From positions 67,241,800 through 67,305,799 of the forward strand of contig NC_083341.1 of assembly GCF_019175385.1 (NCBI RefSeq): DNA of 64,000 nucleotides, given 5' to 3'. Made by a program: the position numbers and the translations under genes. Origin of the DNA: Lycium barbarum. Lineage: Eukaryota > Streptophyta > Magnoliopsida > Solanales > Solanaceae. The notes under the pieces were generated by a model, which did no database searches, was not told where the DNA came from, and saw only the letters and a list, made by a program, of their open reading frames with translations. Of this stretch, positions 44,463-57,000 are shown piece after piece (positions within the stretch are counted from its first letter, which is position 1; each line of letters begins with the position of its first letter).

Positions 44463-45298
44463 TCAGCTGACTTAATATATTATGATATTTTGGGGAGGTC
44501 TCCTTCCTAGATACCTCACATGTCGCTTAACATCTCCATTTTGGAAACTTCGGTTGCCCTTTTTCTGTCGTAGGTCGATTGAGTTAGCTCCGAACACTGG
44601 CCTTGCATTAATAAGTCTCTTGGTGGAAGCTTAAATCGCCATAGTCCATCTTAAATTTAGCATGTCCTCCCCCCTTTATTAAGAAGGTTTATGCACGCCT
44701 ATGCCCCTGAAATAACCATCGTTTTCCGCGACCTTCCATATATCGCGGTACTATTTCTAGAACCCTACAGTCACAATTGATAGGTTACATCCATATATAT
44801 ACTACCATTTTACTTATAAACATCTCCAAATACCAATCACACTGTCTTTAATCCCAAAGTTCTGTCATACTTTCTCCCCTTCTGCTGGTCTAGTTCGTCC
44901 CAGCCTACACGACTCCTATAGGGTTTCTAACCACTTCACACACTCTAATTTACTTTAGGATACCTAATTTCACATTCATCTTCCATTCCTATATTTATGA
45001 AATTTTCAACATACTTCCCAGAGGGTCACCCATCATGAAATTTCTCTTACCCTAGCACGCTTAACCTTGAAACTTCCATGCATTTCGGGGTTTTTAACGC
45101 TAATATTCTTGCCTCCACTCCCCGGGCTATCTTTATCACGTAATCTGGGGTGTATTGGTGTCTTAACAATTTCCGGGATGCCCTCGTAACGCGTCTTTCT
45201 CTTTTAATTACTATTTTAGCCTTCACGACTACCTATAGTCATCTTTTTCCTATGTATACGGTATCCTTCATCCTGAATCTTCATATTTCCTCCTATAT
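44463..45298 (-). other. Element E 3' internal spacer, non-coding
   Basis: No coding similarity. It aligns in layout with the H spacer; in both, the 5S-like segment starts about 580 bp from the polypurine tract. It contains the 5S-like segment 45013-45108. Confidence 0.7.
45013..45108 (-). other. 5S rRNA-like segment in element E
   Basis: Minus strand: AATATTAGCGTTAA, then GGTTAAGCGTGCTAGGG (box A equivalent), and GATGGGTGACC with CTGGGAAGT (box C equivalent). It is the most diverged of the three copies in its 5' half and in the intermediate element, but both boxes are kept. Confidence 0.65.
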
Positions 45299-46732
45299 TT
45301 AATAATACAAGGAGTGGGATATAATATAATAAAATCTAGGGCAATTTAATATATTCATATAATAATAAAGTGCCGATAATGTACCTGTGGCGGCATCTGG
45401 GGAGGGGTCAGGATCCTGTCGTCCTGTCAACGCGTATATACGGTGGGGAGGACCGGCTGAACTGGACGCCCTTCCTCTACCTCGGCTACGGTCCGCTGGG
45501 ACCTGGGAAGTCTGCCCAGGCGGGCGTACGGTTGATGACGAACCAATTGCCGATCCGGCGGGCTGGGCTCTTTCTCCCTCGTTCTTCAGCGGGCAATCGT
45601 GCATCATATGGCCAACCCGCCCGCAACTATAACATGCACCTGTGCCTGCGCGACACTCTCAAGAGTATGGCCTACCACACCGAGAACACCGTGGTGGGGG
45701 TGGCATTGTCCTGCTAGCCTCAGCGCTATATTGGAACCCTGAAGCTCTATCAGCAAACCAAGGAGGTGCACTGGCCGCCGATTGGCCTGAATACCTAGAT
45801 TGCTCCTGTGCCTGCCCCCCTCTGTATTCACTCCTAGCCCTGAAAGATTTACCTCTTTTCCTGGAACCCCTATCTGGATAACGCTCCACTCTCTGTGACT
45901 GATACTGTTCCTCCAGGGTTTGGGCGTGGGCCTGAATACGGGTAATGGTCATCCCATCCTGGAGTGAAGCCGTCAAACACTCCTTGACTAAATGTGGCGC
46001 CAGTCCACTCACAAATCGGTGCACATGATCTCCCATATTAGCTATCATGGCTGGGGCATATCTGGCTAACGAGTTAAAACGAAGACTGTATTCTCGAACA
46101 CTCATATTTCCCTGTCTAAGGTTCAAGAACATATCGGCTCGAGCCCGTCGAACCTCTAGCGGTAGAAAATGTCGCAGAAATGCCTCAGTAAATTCTTGCC
46201 AAACTGGAGGGGGTGCGTTTGCTCCCCTCGAAGCCACCCAGCTGTTATACCACAGAACTGCCACATCCCGCAGGCTGTACGAAGCCAACTCTACGGACTC
46301 CATATCCGAGGCATGTATGATCCTCAGAGTCCTCAGCATCTCATCTATGAAGCTCTGCGGGTCTTCCTCTGGTTTCGATCCGTAAAACTCCGGATGTTTC
46401 AGGGTGATAAAATCACGAGCCCTTGCACTCACTGCCCTGGCTCCCTCATCTGTGTCTTGCCGCTGAACTTGTGCGGCAACTAACTGGGTCAATAACTGGA
46501 TGGCCTCTGCCATCTGCTGACCCGGGGCTGCTGGCGGTGGAACTGGAGGTGCCGGGGCCGGAGCTGGGACTCCTCCCTGCTCCGCTGACACGGGGGAAAC
46601 ATGAGAAGGCTGAGGAGGAGCCTCGTTATGCGACTCGCCTTCTTCTACTTCCACTGGTGGATCCCGTTCAATTCTTTTCCCAACCACCGTCTTGCCCTTC
46701 TAGGCCGCTATAGCTTTCCTCTTCACCGGCAT
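45299..46732 (-). pseudogene. gag: Element E gag, nearly intact, truncated in the protease linker
   Basis: The ATG at 46732 (MPVKRKAIAA) follows GTTTCAGTA. A TAG at codon 11 precedes KGKTVVGKRIERDPP. An open block of 342 residues (46687-45659) then holds the linker (PAPAPAPPVPPPAAP), GQQMAEAIQLLTQLVAAQVQ and the Gag core (ARDFITLKHPEFYGSKPEED, SLRDVAVLWYNSW, LPLEVRRARADMFLNLRQG). It also has GMTITRIQAHAQ and a basic tail. The zinc knuckles read CSRCGRPYS-stop-EC and a perfect CYSCGRVGHMMHDC. After RIYALTGRQDPDPSPDAATG the protease is replaced by unrelated sequence near 45385, the junction of the pol deletion. Only two stops interrupt it. Confidence 0.88.
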
Positions 46733-46942
46733 TACTGAAACGAACATAGGATTAGGAAAAGAATAAGGAAGCCTGATAACATAGCTCTATCGCACGATCT
46801 AGAGTACAAAGAAGGTCATATTTCCTAAATGCCCTGCAGCCTCCTGTTTATAAGTGTGGCGCGCTACACACCCATAAACAGGACTCTACTGGACACGGCT
46901 CGTAGACAAACCCCTAGGACCGAACTGCTCTGATACCACTTC
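46733..46942 (-). promoter_or_regulatory. Element E leader: PBS, hairpin, acceptor-like site
   Basis: PBS complement gctctgatacca at 46927-46938. Hairpin cctgtttataagtg ... cccataaacagg at about 46842-46877. On the minus strand CTTATTCTTTTCCTAATCC is followed by TATGTTCGTTTCAG (AG at 46736-46735), a pyrimidine-rich tract, a CTAAT branch-like motif and an acceptor one base before the TAATG context of gag. Confidence 0.8.
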
Positions 46943-49900
46943 TGTCACGACCCAACTAGGGCCGTGACGAGTACCCGATACTTGTACCGAGTACCCCTTG
47001 TCTCGTATCATACTCTTGTCACTAAGCAAGCCGTATAAACTATACCATTTTTTTTTGTTACTGAACATTCACATTGGTAGCATAATTATAAACATAGGCC
47101 AGTAAGCTCTGCCATCACATGACACAGCGACGAGGACACTCATAGATACAAAACATCTACCTGTACACATCTGTCTACGAGCCTCTAAACATAGTACACA
47201 TATACATATGAAGGGCCGGATTCTGCCGGGCCTGAATATATACACGAAAGTAGTACCAAGTAACTGGAGCTCCAGAACAACTGGAGCACTGCTACAACAC
47301 TGCTGATGAAGCTCCTAGGAATCAAGTCTATCTTCTTGCTGACCTGCACGGCATGAAACGCAGCGTCCACAAGAAGGGACGTCAGTACAAATAATGTACC
47401 GAGTATGTAAGGCATGAATAATAACATATGAAAGATATAGAGTAAGGATAATAACATAAAAGAAGCATAGCGCAATATCATGAGGTGGAAGGATAACCTG
47501 TACATATAAAGGCCCTTTGGCGGATACCATGCATGTTTAGCGCTGCGGGACGTGCAGCCCGATCCACATGTACATATACTATAACATATAGCTACGGAAC
47601 GGGCAGCCCGATCCACAAGTGCATGTAATATAGCATGTTGCTGCGGGACGTGCAGCCCGATCCATATGTATGCATACTACGTTAATTACTTAGAAAAAAT
47701 ATCGCTTTTCATATACATATATAGAAAATACATCATGTCATGTCGCCGAGGCGTCGGCTCCGATCCATTTAGCCATAAATCCCGCGTCCGGGCATCCCAC
47801 CTCCGGGACGAAATCATGTATCATACTCCAGCTGATCAGGTGGCTGTGCGCCTATAGCGCCCTCCCTTTCCTGTACTTCCCCATATACTCATGCATATAC
47901 ATATAAACATACGTCATCTATAAAGCATGCATGAGAGCCCAAGAAAGATACATATCCATCGGAGTGACGTAAGGTCGGTAACCTCCGATTTCATTATGGA
48001 ACAACCGTAGTAGCTTTGCCTCACTTGGAAGGAACAAGTGTTATAAGGCGAGACTACCAATGAAAAGTGTCACTATAAGAAAAACATCAATCGGGGTCAT
48101 AAGGCATATTTTCATGTATTTAGAACCTTTAGAATAGTCATTACCTATAATAGAATTGGGTTATCTAGAAATAATTTAACATCCTTATGTTTTCATTTCT
48201 ATAGTAGAATATATCGTCAACATATCTATCGTAGGCACTTTTCTCATCTTTAACTTCATCGTTATCGTTATAAGCTCATATTCATCATCTTAGTCATACT
48301 TGTCATAGGCGTATGTTCTTTCTTAGCATTATCGTTATCATGGTCCTCATAGACATATTCACACTAGGGGGGTGCTGTACTTAGCGTTTGATAATCGGAA
48401 CAAGGATCAAAGGTTTCCTTAGGATTCTACTCCAAAACAAGTCAAATGAAGCAATAGAGAAAATCCGGGAACAGTGGGCCCACCTCGAGTCAAATGAGGC
48501 GGCGTACTAAATTTTCATATATTATATGTCATGGCGTTACTTGTGGGGGGTTTTAAGGTAATCGGGTCCTCTTTATGCAAGTTCTAGAGGGCTAGGAAGG
48601 TTTTTTAACATTTTGCACACTTTCTAGTTCAATTCTACTGAATGATTAGTAGCTAATTTTTGTCTTGGATTTCGAGAAAAGGAATGGTCCCCGAGGCCCG
48701 TGTCCAACCCTATTACGTCTAGGACATGCCAAGAAAGGAAGGTAAAGCCTTACATGCCTCTTTCCGCTGCTTATGCTATTCCAAATTCAAGTCGCAAATT
48801 CGCCAGAATCAACAATTTGGTCACATTTACCAAATGTTAGTTCAAGTGTCTAGAAGTAAAATCTCAAAATGACACTTGTCTACCGAAATTTCGGCAGCAC
48901 TTCCCCTGTAAATATACCATACCACCAAGTTCAACTTGGCCAATTTTAACCAACAACAATCCCGGGAATGCAACCCGGCCAAACTATCAACATAAAGTCA
49001 ACAACCATACTAACAGTTTCCATATTCAATCCAAACTACATTATAATAACTCAATGAATATACCACTTCCTTCAAAACCTTCCAACTCCAATAAAAACAA
49101 TAATAACCTTATAATATATTTTCCAACAACACCATACCAATACCATTGTTTTCCATACATATAAGAACATGATATTCAATTTACATAAACTTCAATCACA
49201 AGTTTCCAACCACCATAATTTCTCTACAACAACAACCAACACACAACACAACACAACACGACACACAAAACAAAATTGATTCATTTTCTTCCATACTACA
49301 TGCAACTACACGGCCACACATGCACACTACCTCACGGCCACCTTCACAACTACAATCTCTCAAAAAAAATCATTCAACTTCCATTATCAACATAACACTC
49401 ACAACAATAACAACTAAACTCTAAACAAAATGATTAACACATAATTTCTACCCACATATACACATACACAGCCACACATAATTTTACTCTTCCATGAATT
49501 TCATCCACTTTTTCATACTACACATACAAAATCATCCATAACATAAAAAAAAACTATAAGTTCTTACCCCTTTTTTTTTTCCTCCACTTCTTCACTTGAC
49601 TATAATTGGTAACTTATATGAATATGTGCTCTTCTTGCTCCAAAGACTACCCCACCTTGCTAGGGACCCTTGAATTGGTAAGAAGTAATTTTCAAGAAAT
49701 GTTTTGTCAATTTTTCTTGGAAAATTTCTCTTGGCCGAATAGGCCTTTGATGTTTTTCTCCTTCTCCTCTTTTCTTTTGTTCTTGAATTTTCTAGTGAAT
49801 TATGGAATAAAGATGACTTTATACAAGTCTTCCACTCATTTTTCCATATTTATGGATAAGTCCCTCAACACAAAAGTATGGCCACATGAACCCCCTTCCA

Positions 49901-50185
49901 TTCCTTTTCTAGAAAATTCCTCCTTTTTCTTGATTTTTTTTTCCAACACAAAAGATGACCCATTTTGTCATCCTAGCCCCTTATTTCTTCACATGGTCAA
50001 TATGGCCCCTTTTGCGAATTTCTCATTTTGCCCTTAACCTTTCACAATATTTCCATACTAGTAATAGTCATAAATAATATTCAAAACCAACTTGTACATT
50101 AAAAAATTTTTTGGAACCTAGTCGTGTCCTTAACTTCTCACCACTATCTCGCAATATCCGAACGTATGAAATACGGGCTGTAACA
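46943..50185 (-). repeat. Element E 5' LTR (right copy)
   Basis: Near-identical to the left copy. It has terminal hairpin (46944-46969), triple hairpin (47345-47402), repeats (47541-47671) and hairpin catcggagtgacgtaaggtc (about 47959-47993), which is better preserved than in the left LTR. Ends gggctgtaaca at the TSD. Confidence 0.92.
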
Positions 50186-50190
50186 GAATG

Positions 50191-51751
50191 ATAAGATGAA
50201 GATGACACTACAAGTGGACATTGGGCATTAGTTATTGAAATAAAAAGTACTATTCCGGCTGGACAGATAGTTGGGTACATCATTATTTTGAGTATCCCTA
50301 GGGATTATTATAGGCAAGATTTGAGATTTAAAGTAGTATTTTTGGGTAATGACAAGTAGGGAACTTGAAGGATTCGTAAGTGAATGAACAAAAAGAGATG
50401 ACGAAAGGATTATTATGGGATGAAATTTCGATCGAGAATTGCAATGCAATACAACCCCATAAGGTAAAACCTTTAAGTGGGGAAACGAGTAAGCTTGAGT
50501 ACTAGCACAAGGACTGAAATAATATGTGGTAGATGTTGTATTTGGAATGGATTATAGAGATAGTTCGAAGTAAGAATTGTTGTGGAAATAAGATTAACAA
50601 AATCTGAAGGCAAGTTAGCAAATGAATAGAGTAACTAAAGAGTATCTTTTGAGACTGGACTGAAAATAATTCGTGAGGAAGAAAAGAAATTGAACGATAT
50701 TTCAGTGGGAAACTTAATGTCCACAAAATGGGAAGGATATGACAAGAAAATAGAAGGGAATGCAAGGGAGTTTTAATATGGTCTTGGTGTGCATGAAGAA
50801 TGGTTTATGAGGAAGATGATTAGTAGTCCGAAGGATTAAAATGGGTTACATGCGAGGTTTTGTAGGAACAAGGTCTATTGGGAGATTCAGGGAAAGTCGA
50901 CAAATGAGTTCTGCTGTGGCTTAACATAAAGAATAGGTTTTCACGACTAACTCAAAAGAATTATTTATAGAAAGGATTTTGGAATTGATTGTGTGTTAAA
51001 GTTGCGTTAAAGAATGTCATAAAGATATGGGTTGTGCCTGTTATACTTTAGGATACTGGAGATATTAAGATGATTTTATATAAGTTAGATTAGTGAATTG
51101 GGGTTACTTAGTTCCTACAGATGGGGAGTTGTCGGTAAAACGAAGTATAGTCAGAACTTATGTTTGCCATTGATGTAGAGATGATTACGTTGAGCAGAGC
51201 TACGACTAGTTAGAGAGTTAACACAATTGAACAACGAGGGTTACGAGAGTATCAAGAGGCAAGTTACGAGATTTAAAGGTCAGTAAGGTAAAAATGAGGA
51301 AGATATGAGCTATTGGAGTACATGAGGTCATAATTGGTTCACACCTCAGTTAAGAGGCCAGAAGCGTCGTGGTTCGATATCCAGATATGTTAGTGATTTC
51401 TTCAGAAGCATGTTTTCCGACTTATGAGTTTCAAGAGAAAAGAGATTAGGTACGAGAGTAGAGAAAGGTTTGTAAACCTATGATGTTAGTAAATCCAGTT
51501 GAAGGTTATGAGCGGATTTAAATAGGTTAAAAGTCGGGGAATGGACGACAAGATTTCGGGAAGGATAGAAATAAGTGTAGGAAAAAGCGAGTAAATAACC
51601 AAAAGAGACCTGTTATGGCGATGGTACGATTAAATGCAATATGTTGGTGAGAAGAATGACTCGATAAGGGGATGTACAAGAGAATGGGATCAGGGACAGA
51701 GTACAAGACTAGTTTAAACATTCGAGGACGAATGTTTTTAAGAGGGAAGGA
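50191..51751 (+). other. Element D internal spacer and polypurine tract, non-coding
   Basis: Continues D after the E insertion. I see no gag, protease, RT or integrase motif in any frame; it is A/G-rich on the plus strand. It ends with AACATTCGAGGACGAATGTT (about 51718-51737) and the purine tract aagagggaagga (51740-51751). I do not recognise the rest and found no 5S-like segment in it. Confidence 0.7.
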
Positions 51752-54078
51752 TGTTACATCCCGAACATTTTCGCCTTACCAAGACTGTAGACGGCTTTGT
51801 ATGAGCTCAAGGGAGAGCAAAGTTATACAATGATCACGGATGAAGATTATATGATCCGAGTATAAGAATATATAAGAATATATATATATGACATTTGGAC
51901 GCCGTATGGAGTAAATCAGTTAACACGTTACTATGAATAGCCCTCGTAACGCAAGTTAAGGTGGGGCCCACATGCTGGGGTTTTATAAAGGGCATATGAA
52001 AATTGATATGAGTAGTACATGGGAAGTTGAGCAAGTCTTAAGAAGGAGCCTTAAGCCAAATATGGGCATAAGCCCTCCAAAAGGTGATTTAAGGATACAT
52101 TATCGGATTGTTTGACTTGGAGGGGCCAAAACGCTATTATAAGTTTGGAATTTGGAAACACACCAAACATTACAGTTGTGGATAATTGAAAGAGATTTCC
52201 AACATAGGTCGTGGGCCCTCATACGATATCGGAATCAAGAGTTATGACCATTTTAAGATAAAGACTCAAAGCTGCCAAATGGCCTCAGCGGGTCCCACTT
52301 GAGAAGGTCGGTGGAACCGACTTATGAGGGCTATAAATACCCCCATTAACTCCATTTTTTCAGCATTTTACATTCCCAATAGTCCTAGAAACTTCTCAAC
52401 ACGTCCCCCAAACATTTATAGCCTATTAAATCAAGAATTTAACAAGATTACACCAAACTAGTCCATGAAAGGTGATTGTTCTTGCTTCTACTTGATGTTG
52501 TGGTAAGTTTGGTCTTGAAAAAAGTTGGTATGGCTGAATTTCTTCAAGTATAAGGTATGTTCTTCATCCTATCTCTTATGTTGAGTTGATTTGAAGGTTT
52601 AGCAAGTCTTAAAAGTGAAAATAGTTATGGAGGAAAGGTCATAAAGTGTTGTGTTGTAGTTGTTGTGTTTATGGACTGTTTTGAGCATGTTGTGACCGTA
52701 TGGCTGGGATGATTTACAGGTATAGAGAAGGTATCTAATTTTTTTGGTGTGTTGATGAGATTATGCTCCTTGATTGGGAAGAAAGGAAGTGTATATTGTT
52801 GTTGTATGTTGAAAAAGATCGTGTGGGATGTTTTATGGAATATTTTGGTATTGATGATGATGTGGTTGATATTAGTATTACTATTGTTGTTGTTGTTGGT
52901 TACTGGATTGTGATTTCAGGCTAGACATATAAACATGGGAGATGTCGCTCGAATTCCGGCAGATTCTAAATGGATTTAAATTGAAAGCTTAAGACAAGTG
53001 TATGATGGTGAGCCTAACAGTAGTATGAATGGTTTTATATGTAGATTTCAAGACAGGAGGTAGGTTGGAAAGTCGAGAAGCGAGCTTCCATGTATGTTAA
53101 GGCTCATCCCTTTCTTTCAAAAGGCATGATTCCTATGTTTTGATTCCATACATGACATCCATAATATTTTACTCCTAGAAATGCCAGAAGTCTATAATTT
53201 CTGAAGATTTTTATGATGACTCCAATCCTAGAGATTTCAAAGCCTAAGGTTCTAGATGATTTCATGATGTGACTGAGGGTGTTACATAACATGTGGTCTC
53301 AGCTTATGTCTGAGCGTGCTACACAATACGTGGCCTCAGCTTATGTCTGAGCGTGCTACATAACATGTGGCCTCACCTTATGTCTGACCATGCTACACAA
53401 TATGTGGCCTCAGCTTATGTCTGAGCAGGCTACACAATATGTGGCCTCAGCTTATGTCTGAGCGTGCTACATAACATGTGGCCTCAGCTTATGTCTAAGC
53501 ACGCTACATAATTCTTGATTATATTCAGGATATGTGGCCTCAGTTTATGTTATAGATCATTCAAAGTGAGACCTGATAGTGGTGATGATTATGGTAGTGA
53601 TGAAGATCCTTATTATCTGAACGAACCCAGCAAATAAACGGATTCTAAAGACTCCATTCCATGACAGTGTAGGGACATTCGTATCCTTGACCTCTTAAGT
53701 CCCGAAGGGGCATCCATAAATTGTACGTTTTCATAATGATGTCTAAATCCCGAAGGGGACATTCATAAGGTTACCTTATTCATATGTATTTCATGTCTGA
53801 TTTTAAGTCTCGAAGGAGATAAATGAAAAGGGGAAGAAGTTCCCATTTTTAAGAAAAGGGGAAGAAGTTCCCATTTTGCATTAAAGTTGCTCCGAAGGGA
53901 GTCTTTTGATGGTTTCCCAAGATTTTCATGCATTTGCATATTTACATACATGCACGACATCATTTCATGGGGAAGGAAAAAAGGGATAAGGTGTTATATA
54001 CACAAACCGCCTGATCAGCTGGTATACGATGATTATGATGCCCGAAGGGGCTGTCCGAAGGAGCCATTATGCTATTAT
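51752..54078 (+). repeat. Element D 3' LTR, interrupted by element F
   Basis: TGTTACATCCCG start; TATA box 52332-52339; donor-like AAGGTATGTTC near 52553; 37-bp tandem array 53280-53552; duplicated gaaaaggggaagaagttccc stretch at 53826-53878. It matches the D 5' LTR blocks on both sides of the gap. Cut at 54078 by F; the remainder should reappear after F, outside the window. Confidence 0.83.
53280..53552 (+). repeat. 37-bp tandem array in element D 3' LTR
   Basis: About seven units of gtgctacayaacatgtggcc plus tcagcttatgtctgagc. Units alternate irregularly between acataacatg and acacaatatg versions. The corresponding part of the 5' LTR is deleted, so the array exists once in the window. Confidence 0.85.
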
Positions 54079-57000
54079 TGTTATATCCCGTATTTTTGAA
54101 CGTCGGATTATTTGTAAGCTGAGGTGGGGCCCACATATCAAGATTTTTTTTGGAACATGTGACAAGCTATATGAATCACATATGTAAAGTTAAACACAAC
54201 TCATGAAGGACCCTTGGGCCAAATCAAAGTGGAAGCCCTCCAAACGAATATTTTTAAGAAAACGTTTCCGGGTGACCTGACTTGGAGGGGCAAAAATGGT
54301 ATTATAAGTTTGGAATTTGGAAACATACCAAGAGATAGAAGTTATATATAATTGAATTAGCTTTCCAACCATAGGTCGTGGGTTCCTAGGTGACGTCGGT
54401 ACAAGGAGATATGGACGTTTTAAGGTCGAAAGGTCAGTGGGCTATGCCCAACTCGGGACCAACCGGGTTGGCCCAAATAAATAAAATGACAATTTAGGCC
54501 CAATGTTTAAGGGATGGCCGGCCAAGTGAGGCCCAACCCATGGCTTTAATGAATATTTCCATGTGCTATTTCATTATAAATGGTCATTATCTAATAGAAT
54601 TTTCAAGAAGCAAAGAAAGAAGAGAAAGGAGAAAAACCAAGAGCAAACATAAGAGCCATTTCGGGTTGGCCATAGAAAAATCACCCTCAAAAATCTTGAC
54701 TCTAAAATTATTTTCTTGTTGAATTCCTACTAAATTAAGTGTCCTCTACAACTTGGTGCAATTGTTTGGGAGAATAGAGCACTTGTTCCATCAATCTCAC
54801 ACTTGGGTTAAGTGAAGAAGTTGAAGAGAAAAGGTAAGAATTTATCCCTCCTTACTATGTTATGAAGGTTGGTTTATGTTGTAGTATATGGAAATGAGTA
54901 GAAATTATGGAAATAAGAAAGTTTGCAAAGTGGGGGTGTATGTATGGAGCTAGCCGTGTGTGTATATATGTTGTATACATATGGTGAGTTGAATTTTATG
55001 TTGTATTCTAGTTGTGGTTATGGTGGAATTTATATTGGAAATGAAAGTTGAATGAATTTGGTTGAAGTTGGAAATATAGGTGTTGGCCGTGTGGTACATG
55101 GAAATTGAAATGGAAATGAATTAATGTTGTTTAATATGTTAGTTGTGTTGTTGTGATCCTTGCAATGTAAATGAAAGTAAAATGGTTTAAGTTGGTATTG
55201 AAATGGAATGTAGAAGTTTATGTCATTTTAGTATGATTTTATGATATTGTGGAAATGAAGTCGTTAAGGTGTAAATTATGATGATTGTTGATGAAGTTGG
55301 AAGATAGAAACATGTTATGAAAATGTTTGTTAAAGATTAGAAGTTTTGGTGGAATTGTGACTTTGGTGGAAAGTTTGTATATTGTGTATATCTTGTGAAT
55401 ATTTTGTGGAATTGATATGAAATGTTTCCAAATTATATTGTGATGATCTTGATTAATGATGAATGTGAAACCCTTGAGATTGGTTTGGAAATTTGAAGTT
55501 GAAATGGAAGTATCGCACTATGTTGGAAAGGGAACTAGTTGTGCCATATTGTGTCTTGTAGTTATTGTTGTTGTTGTTAGTGTTGTTATTGGGTTGTTGT
55601 TGATTGTTTTGGCCGAGTTGAATTCTCGGGGATGCTATATGTATAGGGGAAATGCTGCCCAAATTTCTGTAGAAAAGTGTTGATTTGATATTTAAGTCTT
55701 AAAGTCTTAGGGTTAACATTTGGTAAATGTGACCATTTGTAGATTTTGGACGAAACGGGAAGTGAACTTGGAAAGGCGTAAAAAGCATAAAAGGTATGTA
55801 AAGCTATCCCGATTCTTCTTTTGGCATGTCCTAGATGTACTAGGATCGGATTCGAGCCTCGGAAAATATTCTGTCTTTCGGAATCCGCGTTTGAAATTGT
55901 CCCTTTTTCATTCAATGGAACTGAACCCTATAAGTATGCTTTGTTACAGAATTGTGTAAACTTTCGCAAATTGTCTAGAAAGTTATGAAATGTCCCTAGG
56001 ACCTCCGTAGGTGACACCATAAGCTTAATATACGTAATTTGAGCCCACCGCTTCGATTGTCCTGAGGTGGGCCCACTATTTCCGACTTTACCCTTTTTGT
56101 GTTTATAACTTAATTTCAAGCGGTTCTAAAGGAAACGCCTTAACTACTCTTCTAACTACCAATGATACTTATTCTAAATACTTTATTGAATCTCTGTAAA
56201 GGTATGATATTTTGTGTCTCATTTAGTCTCCCACTATTCCCGCTTTGCCTTTTAGTGTACTATTGCCTTATTTTCGAACAATATAAAATGAAACGTTTTA
56301 ACTATCCTTTTAACTACTAAGGAAGATTCTTTTAATGATTCCCTCGAGTCTGGTAAACTATTTTGGAATATGAAAATGATCCCAGAAGGATTATTCTTCC
56401 GTAACTCATTATGACATACGACATACACTTACTATGATTCTGTCCGATTTCATTGGTTTGATTTGTCATTCGATATGCCTCATTGAGTCTCTGGAAATAT
56501 ATGGTATTTTTATTGCATTTAGTTTCTCACTACTCCATTCGTGGATGCCTTAATGTTTCCCACACTGAGCCCGGGCCAGGATATGTTCTCAAGCGTCTTC
56601 CACTGCATTGTTCACCGTGCCTCGATGTGAGGGGGCAAGTATACATGTACATGGGTTGTGGAGTATGCTGTGCCATGTACACTATTCTGATATGATATGA
56701 TATGATCTGATATGGCCATCTGATATGTTATGCTATGTTGCGGGGTATTTCCCCTTTTCTGATCCTTATGTGCTGTGGCACCAGTGTCGGGGGGTGACCA
56801 CGTTCTGTCTGCCGAGTCCCTTGGCAGGGGCCGGATATGATATGGCATATATTTCGGTACACACTCTTTATGTTTTGAAAATATGTATTTGATATTCTGG
56901 ACATCACACTCACTTTTCTGTAGGTTCTGTTTCGGTTATGATTTTGTTCTGTAATGGGACCAGGTACGACATACATTTTCTGCAAATACTATTTATGTTT

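Larger units (their letters stand above)
41186..50185 (-). mobile_element. Element E: young gag-only LTR retrotransposon
   Basis: LTRs 41186-44426 (3241 bp) and 46943-50185 (3243 bp), internal region 44427-46942. The perfect TSD gaatg is at 41181-41185 and 50186-50190. The internal region has PBS, gag, a 5S-like segment and polypurine tract, but protease, RT, RNase H and integrase are absent. LTR identity is high (about 1-2% differences by eye). The layout fits TR-GAG-like non-autonomous elements, here with unusually long LTRs. Confidence 0.93.

Noticed and set aside
49606..50037. 143-residue frame in the E LTR
   Set aside because: Broken in the other LTR copy (43847-44278) by a stop; Phe/Ser-rich translation of a T/C-rich region, no domain.
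53280..53552. CRISPR-like or satellite array
   Set aside because: Direct tandem repeat without unique spacers, confined to the D LTR.
55453..55915. Open frames on both strands of the F LTR, repeated at 62010-62473
   Set aside because: LTR duplicates. The Asn/Gln and Val/Ile runs come from GTT repeats; no domain is recognisable.
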